Origin: Lachnospiraceae bacterium
GTDB taxonomy: Bacteria > Bacillota > Clostridia > Lachnospirales > Lachnospiraceae
Assembly (NCBI GenBank): GCA_009774155.1
Contig: VSNE01000060.1
Span: 1 to 11,200, forward strand
Direction: 5' to 3'
DNA: 11,200 bases
The position numbers and the translations under genes were made by a program. The notes beneath the pieces were generated by a model. The model was not told where the DNA came from, did no database searches, and saw only the letters and a program-made list of their open reading frames with translations. Positions 7,575-11,200 of the stretch are shown here, in pieces; position 1 is the stretch's first letter; each line of letters starts with the position of its first letter.

Positions 7575-7749
7575 TGTGTCAAGTGCATGCTTAAAAAGTA
7601 TGAAGAGGGAATCAGGTGAGAATCCTGAACGATCCGGTCACTGTATTCGGAGAGCCTGTCCTCAGTATCCCATTGCATAACCCAATGATACGTGCGAGAA
7701 GGGGAGGACAGACGCTGGTATCCGTAAGCCAGGAAACCTGCTTGACATA
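7575..7749 (+). promoter_or_regulatory. Cobalamin (B12) riboswitch aptamer
   Basis: P1 is closed by TGTCAAG (7577-7583) with CTTGACA (7741-7747). P3 is TCAGG/CCTGA (7612-7616/7624-7628) inside the conserved GGGAATCAGGTGAGAATCC stretch. P5 is TCCG/CGGA (7633-7636/7648-7651) around a loop with CACTGT; the usual form is CCCG/CGGG, so both sides changed together. A long arm follows: CTGTCCTC/GAGGACAG (7656-7663/7704-7711), then GTAT/ATAC and CATTG/CAATG. The B12 box AAGCCAGGAAACCTGC is at 7726-7741. Arrangement and sequences fit the AdoCbl-type family. Ligand binding normally lowers expression of downstream B12 transport or synthesis genes, but none follows here. Confidence 0.9.
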
Positions 7750-7896
7750 TGAGATGAGCTTCCGGACAGGGCTTTACATCCAACAGACGGAATGAAATGG
7801 CGCATTCTGTCTTGAAATGTCGGCTTGTGGGTGAGCGGGCTTTTTGCGCGGGCAGCAGTATGCTTGCATAAGTATTTGACGAGCGCCGCGCCGGTG

Positions 7897-7919
7897 AAAA
7901 ACCTGTTTTACAGGTTTTT
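7897..7919 (+). terminator. Possible weak or bidirectional terminator inside the RNA locus
   Basis: AAAAACCTGT pairs perfectly with ACAGGTTTTT around a three-base TTT loop. The T-rich 3' arm follows a short GC core, and because the arms mirror each other the same could act on the opposite strand. It lies about 150 bases after the aptamer, so it could be part of the riboswitch's expression platform, but I could not identify a clear antiterminator. Confidence 0.4.
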
Positions 7920-8025
7920 GAACATGATGAATCTCAGGCAGTGATGCACAAAATAAAGTCGGATGTCCATGCGTAAGCCTCCATAAACAATCCGCATGGG
8001 AATGGCGCGTCCGGCAGTTTTACGG

Positions 8026-8089
8026 CAAGGCCCCTCCGGGCGCAGGTTTCCTGAACATCCTGTATCCCGGAGGGGCCTTGTTTTGTTTT
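8026..8089 (+). terminator. Strong intrinsic terminator of the cobalamin RNA
   Basis: CAAGGCCCCTCCGGG (8026-8040) pairs perfectly over 15 bp with 8066-8080, around a 25-base loop that itself contains CAGG/CCTG. TTTTGTTTT follows at 8081-8089. The T-tract is on the + side only; the opposite strand has a T-poor sequence after the stem. The signal therefore mainly ends rightward transcription, 5 bases before the stop codon of the convergent kdpE-like gene. Confidence 0.92.
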
Positions 8090-8094
8090 GGAGC

Positions 8095-8799
8095 TCAGTC
8101 CTCCTCGGCCATTCGGTAGCCGATTCCGATTTCCGTAAAAATATAGATAGGTTCAGCCGGATTAGGCTCCAGCTTCCGGCGGATATTGGCCATATTTACA
8201 CGGAGAATGGTATTGTCATTTTCCGAATAGGGTCCCCATATATGTTCAATCAGACGATCATAAGTCAGAACTCTGCCGCAGTTTTTGGCCAGCAGGGCGA
8301 CAATTTTGAACTCATTCTGAGTCAGATGAATTTCCTGTCCGTCCCGTGTGACCAGATGCTTTTCAAAGTCAATATGGAGATTTCCGGAACGATAGGGACG
8401 CAGCGCAAGCGGGTCGTCGGTCTGCATCCGGTTGCTGTGCCGCAGCGCGGTCCGGATACGCGCCAGCAGTTCAGGGTTTCCGAAGGGCTTGGTGATGTAA
8501 TCATCGGCTCCGTTGTCCAGCGCCTGCACCTTGTCATCCTCCTGAGTGCGGGCAGAGATGACGATAATGGGGACGCTGGTCCACGCCCTTACTTTTTTAA
8601 TAATATTCATGCCGTCCATGTCGGGAAGCCCCAGATCCAAAAGAATCAGATCCGGACACTGGGAAGCAGCCTGGGACAGTCCGTCCCTTCCCGTGGAGGC
8701 AGGAATTACCTGATACTGCTGGGCAGTCAGAACAGAGGTAATAAAACTCAGAATATTTTTCTCATCTTCAATGACCAGTATTTTAATCTTCTGATTCAA
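8095..8799 (-). CDS. kdpE: KdpE-type response regulator (OmpR/PhoB family)
   Basis: The 234-residue protein has an N-terminal receiver domain, with acidic pair E11/D12, phosphorylation site D55 in LILLDLGLPDMDG, S82 and K104 in KPF. A C-terminal winged-helix DNA-binding domain (about 135-230) includes the RVNMANIRRKLEP recognition region. It resembles KdpE, which in other bacteria activates the KdpFABC potassium pump and other genes. I choose a TTG start at 8799-8797: AGGAGG lies 9 bases before it, and the protein then begins MNQKIKILVIEDE. The longer ATG form (to 8844) lacks such support. Its start lies inside the end of the kinase gene, giving a 17-base overlap and likely translational coupling. 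No kdpFABC genes are in the window, so targets are unknown. Confidence 0.88.
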   Translation of the reverse strand: MNQKIKILVIEDEKNILSFITSVLTAQQYQVIPASTGRDGLSQAASQCPDLILLDLGLPDMDGMNIIKKVRAWTSVPIIVISARTQEDDKVQALDNGADDYITKPFGNPELLARIRTALRHSNRMQTDDPLALRPYRSGNLHIDFEKHLVTRDGQEIHLTQNEFKIVALLAKNCGRVLTYDRLIEHIWGPYSENDNTILRVNMANIRRKLEPNPAEPIYIFTEIGIGYRMAEED

Positions 8800-9925
8800 T
8801 GCGTATATCCTCCTTTGGCAATGTAAAATAAAATTCTGCCCCATCGGAATGATTCAGCGCATGGATGCCGCCGCCGTGGTCTGTCACGATCGCTTTGCAG
8901 ATGGACAGTCCGATTCCCATTCCTTTTCTTGTGTCAGAGGCAGAAGACGGGGCGGAGGGGACCGCGTTAAAAATTTCATCCAGCCTTTCGGAGGAGATGC
9001 CTGCGCCGTAATCCCGGACATGAATGCAGACAGAGTCTGAAGCGCCGTTTAAGCGGCATTCCAGAGGCCTGATGCTGTGAGCGTGAAAATAGGCATTTTC
9101 CAGCAGATTCAGGATGACCTGCTTAATGAGCAGAGGATCCATAGGGGCAACGAGAAAATCATCGGGTATGAAAACGTGAACCTGAAGATCCGGGTACCGT
9201 TTTTTGGCGGTTGATATGGCGTCGAACAAAACCTCCTCCACAGGCTCTGGAGATTTTTTCAGTACATTAGCCCCGTTATCGGTGATCCGTGTGACAGACA
9301 GAAGATTTTCCACCATATGGAGCAGCCAGTTGGCATCTGAATAGATCTGGGAAATCAGTTCTCTCTTTTCCGGGGCGGGAAGCGAATCCTCATTCTCCAG
9401 ATAGGAGGAGCTGGCTCCGATCATACTGGTAAGCGGCGTCCGCAGATCATGGGAAACGGCGCGCAGAAGATTGGCGCGGAGCTTTTCCTTCTCTGCCTCC
9501 ATGATCAGCTTTTCGCTTTCGTTGATTTTCCGCGCCTGATCCTTGATCCGGAAGGTGGTGGCGCTGGTCAGTATGGAGATAAGATACATGACAAGAAACG
9601 TGAACGGATATCCTGCCATCATAAAATTAAATTCGTAAAAGGGATAGGTGTACAGGTAATTAATACAGAACACACTGAATATGGCGGCAAGAATCCCATA
9701 GCGGTATTTGTCTGTATGATAGGATATGAGTATGATCGTCAGAATATAAATCAGTCCCACATTTACAGAGCCTAACGGATTCAGATGATGGTACAGGCCG
9801 GACAAAAAGGTTGCGGCAGTCATGGCTCCTATGGTAAACAGGAGACTGAAATGCGCATGAAAGGTATGGGTACGGGAGATCATCTCCACAAAGCGGGTAA
9901 ACAGGTTCCAGATATAGTTTTTCAA
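8783..9925 (-). CDS. kdpD: Short KdpD-type sensor histidine kinase
   Basis: The 380-residue membrane kinase has a DUF4118-like sensor of about four membrane segments (near 26-45, 54-70, 76-95 and 104-121), then a helical linker. A dimerisation/phosphoacceptor domain follows, with H159 in AVSHDLRTPL. The ATP-binding domain has an N box in LNLLENAYFHA (273-283), G1 DYGAG (305-309) and G2 GMGIGLS (335-341). Full KdpD proteins are near 900 residues and carry an N-terminal KdpD domain plus a Usp-like domain; both are absent here. This is not a visible break, since the start is clean: TTG at 9925-9923 with GAGGAG 7 bases upstream. It should phosphorylate the KdpE-type partner next to it. The signal, possibly K+ or envelope related, is inference. 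Confidence 0.87.
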   Translation of the reverse strand: MKNYIWNLFTRFVEMISRTHTFHAHFSLLFTIGAMTAATFLSGLYHHLNPLGSVNVGLIYILTIILISYHTDKYRYGILAAIFSVFCINYLYTYPFYEFNFMMAGYPFTFLVMYLISILTSATTFRIKDQARKINESEKLIMEAEKEKLRANLLRAVSHDLRTPLTSMIGASSSYLENEDSLPAPEKRELISQIYSDANWLLHMVENLLSVTRITDNGANVLKKSPEPVEEVLFDAISTAKKRYPDLQVHVFIPDDFLVAPMDPLLIKQVILNLLENAYFHAHSIRPLECRLNGASDSVCIHVRDYGAGISSERLDEIFNAVPSAPSSASDTRKGMGIGLSICKAIVTDHGGGIHALNHSDGAEFYFTLPKEDIRIESED

Positions 9926-9937
9926 AACAGCTCTCCT

Positions 9938-11116
9938 CTATATGACAAGCATTTTTCTCCGGTATTCATTCTGGTAGACGGCACCGTGCAGCAGGGAACG
10001 GACGGATTCATACAGCCTGTCGGCGTAGAGCTGCTCGTACGGAAGCTCTGCTTTGGCCGGATTTGTAACAAGGGGCAGGCTGCTCCTTTCGGACACAGCT
10101 TTCAGAAGCGCTGAGGCATCCTTTCTGAAACCGAGAATACGGAGCGTCCCGGCGGGCCGGTATTCCCGGATATTCAGCAAAATATGAAGAAGCGCGCGGC
10201 TGACCGCAGTTCTGGTCAGGTTTTTTGTCTTTAATAGGTCCGTAAACTGTGAAAAAGAAAAAAAATCATCCAGGCGGTTCCATATACGGTTGGAAAGCTC
10301 CTCCGTCACATCAAAGTACTGGCTCAGAGGCTCTCCCTGGATTCGTCTTAATTTCTCCAGCAGCAGCAGGGAGAAAGCATCCTCTGTGACCGGACGTTTT
10401 CCCTGATAAGATACATAAATTTCCGCGGACGGAAGCTGCCGGCATATATCCGGCGTAAAATGTCCGCCGCTTTGAAGCAGGGCCCGGCGGATGCTTCCGG
10501 CGGATGCCGGATGAGTATCATGAAGCTGCTGTCCATGATATCCGGAGCCGATACGCCGGATGGTATGGGGCCGTATTTTGCCGCCGGATCGCCTGACGGC
10601 TTTTAAATATTCCAGGCCGAGCAGATTGTTCGGTTCCTTCAGGATGTCCGCAGAAATACGGGAATCATACTGCCGCAGCGCCTCGGCCCGGGCTTTTGGA
10701 TAGGGAGCGCCGGATTTGAGCAGCCGCTTCAGCAGCTCCCGGTAGGCGAAAGGCTCATCTGCCAGAATTTTTGCAGGATATTCCAGCAAAGACAGCTCTC
10801 CGCATTCGCTTCCAAAGCACAGATCCGTGACAACGCCGGTATGCTGAAGAAGCGAGACTGCGCCGGACGCAAAGTATTCTGCGCTTCCGGCCGCTGTGCT
10901 AAGAGGCAGCTCCAGCACCAGATCGGCTCCGTTTTCCAGGGCGGCCCGGGCCCGGGTAAATTTGTCAAACATAGCAGGCGCTCCTCTTTGGACGTAATTG
11001 CCGCTCATGGCGGCTATGACATAATCGGCTCCGGTCAGCCTGCGCGCCTGCGCCAGATGGAAGGCATGTCCCAGATGGAAGGGGTTGTATTCCGCGATCA
11101 CTCCAACGACTTTCAT
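9938..11116 (-). CDS. tmcAL: tRNA(Met) cytidine acetate ligase
   Basis: The 392-residue protein (formerly YlbM) makes N4-acetylcytidine at the wobble base of elongator tRNA-Met, using ATP and acetate through an acetyl-adenylate. The N-terminus has the nucleotidyltransferase signature VGVIAEYNPFHLGH with HLGH at 14-17, followed by MSGNYVQRG (37-45) and the KFTRARAALENGADLVLELP block (52-71), all typical. Length is normal. The start at ATG 11116 is chosen because AAAGGAG ends 6 bases before it; an ATG at 11122 would touch the Shine-Dalgarno sequence. Only 12 bases separate its stop from the kinase start, and the kinase ribosome binding site overlaps the stop codon. The three - strand genes therefore probably form one operon. 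Confidence 0.93.
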   Translation of the reverse strand: MKVVGVIAEYNPFHLGHAFHLAQARRLTGADYVIAAMSGNYVQRGAPAMFDKFTRARAALENGADLVLELPLSTAAGSAEYFASGAVSLLQHTGVVTDLCFGSECGELSLLEYPAKILADEPFAYRELLKRLLKSGAPYPKARAEALRQYDSRISADILKEPNNLLGLEYLKAVRRSGGKIRPHTIRRIGSGYHGQQLHDTHPASAGSIRRALLQSGGHFTPDICRQLPSAEIYVSYQGKRPVTEDAFSLLLLEKLRRIQGEPLSQYFDVTEELSNRIWNRLDDFFSFSQFTDLLKTKNLTRTAVSRALLHILLNIREYRPAGTLRILGFRKDASALLKAVSERSSLPLVTNPAKAELPYEQLYADRLYESVRSLLHGAVYQNEYRRKMLVI

Positions 11117-11130
11117 AATCATCTCCTTTA

Positions 11131-11160
11131 TGGACAAGTATACCACAAATATGCTATACT
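11131..11160 (+). promoter_or_regulatory. Divergent promoter reading out of the right edge
   Basis: TGGACA (11131-11136), 18 bases, TATACT (11155-11160), with a TG one base before the -10 box (extended -10). It overlaps the tmcAL promoter on the other strand and points to a gene beyond the window. No ribosome binding site or start is visible in the remaining 40 bases. Confidence 0.5.
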
Positions 11161-11165
11161 TTCAC
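11137..11165 (-). promoter_or_regulatory. Promoter of tmcAL-kdpDE operon
   Basis: Read on the - strand: GTGAAA (11165-11160), a 17-base spacer and TATACT (11142-11137). The -10 box has 5 of 6 consensus bases and the -35 box 4 of 6. The start would be near 11130, giving a leader of about 14 bases before the tmcAL ATG. Confidence 0.6.
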
Positions 11166-11200
11166 ATGGAATTGACGAAGAAGCACGAAAATCAATTTTA

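Larger units (their letters stand above)
7561..8089 (+). ncRNA. Orphan cobalamin-riboswitch-headed RNA of about 530 nt
   Basis: This locus runs from the inferred start near 7561 to the end of the terminator T-tract. It contains a cobalamin aptamer (7575-7749) and then about 275 bases with no credible gene. The only ATG soon after the aptamer (7754) opens 13 codons and has no ribosome binding site. The tail has several hairpins. 7784-7792 pairs with 7803-7811 (AGACGGAAT/ATTCTGTCT). TATGC-TT-GCATA lies at 7859-7870. A 10-bp A/T-flanked hairpin lies at 7897-7919. CCATGCG (7967-7973) pairs with CGCATGG (7993-7999). The locus could be a B12-controlled regulatory RNA in the style of EutX/Rli55 or AspocR, or the leader of a deleted gene. 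The promoter, aptamer and terminator are seen in the sequence; the single-transcript reading is inferred. Confidence 0.7.

Noticed and set aside
7418..7783. Open frames on both strands (121 codons -, 77 codons + from 7447) across the riboswitch
   Set aside because: Both overlap the promoter and structured aptamer, show no family features and have no convincing ribosome binding site.
7754..7795. Short ATG frame of 13 codons right after the aptamer
   Set aside because: No ribosome binding site before the ATG and no resemblance to a B12-related product or known leader peptide.
7750..8025. Tandem ANTAR-type hairpins as in EutX/Rli55
   Set aside because: I looked for paired hairpins with six-base loops having A at position 1 and G at position 4 and found none, so ANTAR titration is not supported by sequence.
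7996..8826. 276-codon + strand open frame
   Set aside because: It is the antisense of the response-regulator gene, runs through the terminator and has no ribosome binding site or recognisable domain.

Overview
The window looks like chromosomal DNA of a Clostridia species, most likely Lachnospiraceae. I infer this from moderate GC content, strong AGGAGG-type ribosome binding sites, several TTG starts, a type II thymidine kinase with a GAMGSSKT P-loop, the polA-coaE order, a UPF0237/UPF0210 (ACT/PFL) gene pair, a YesL-type DUF624 protein and tmcAL. No database search was possible, so the taxonomic call is inference.

Left edge (1-175): the first 112 bases hold what looks like the 3' half of a class II tRNA (Leu, anticodon UAA), from the anticodon loop to the discriminator base, with no matching 5' half. 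It could be an attachment-site scar of an integrative element lying to the left. A hairpin followed by six T comes next, just before thymidine kinase (tdk, 176-748).

Centre, + strand (814-7487): a good sigma-A promoter starts a tightly packed run of genes. In order these are a small zinc-finger anti-sigma-like membrane protein, DNA polymerase I (polA, proofreading domain degenerate), dephospho-CoA kinase (coaE), a WalJ/YycJ-type metallo-hydrolase, an ACT-domain protein, a PFL/UPF0210 protein and a YesL-family membrane protein. Starts and stops overlap or abut from 876 to 5116, and later gaps are at most 46 bases, so one long transcript is plausible.

Non-coding block, + strand (7488-8094): this is the most interesting part. 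A perfect consensus promoter (TTGACA, 17 bases, TATAAT) is followed by a well-formed cobalamin riboswitch aptamer. About 275 bases without a credible gene follow, then a perfect 15-bp hairpin terminator. The riboswitch therefore has no coding sequence to control and seems to head an RNA of about 530 nt. It ends against the convergent 3' end of a response-regulator gene. It may be a stand-alone B12-responsive regulatory RNA, an antisense regulator of the facing genes, or the relic of a lost B12-related operon.

Right, - strand (8095-11116): tmcAL (tRNA-Met cytidine acetate ligase) is followed by a short KdpD-type histidine kinase and a KdpE-type response regulator. They sit in one tightly coupled operon, and both regulatory genes start with TTG. 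No kdpFABC potassium pump genes are in the window. At the far right, two face-to-face promoters overlap: one reads leftward into tmcAL and the other rightward out of the window.
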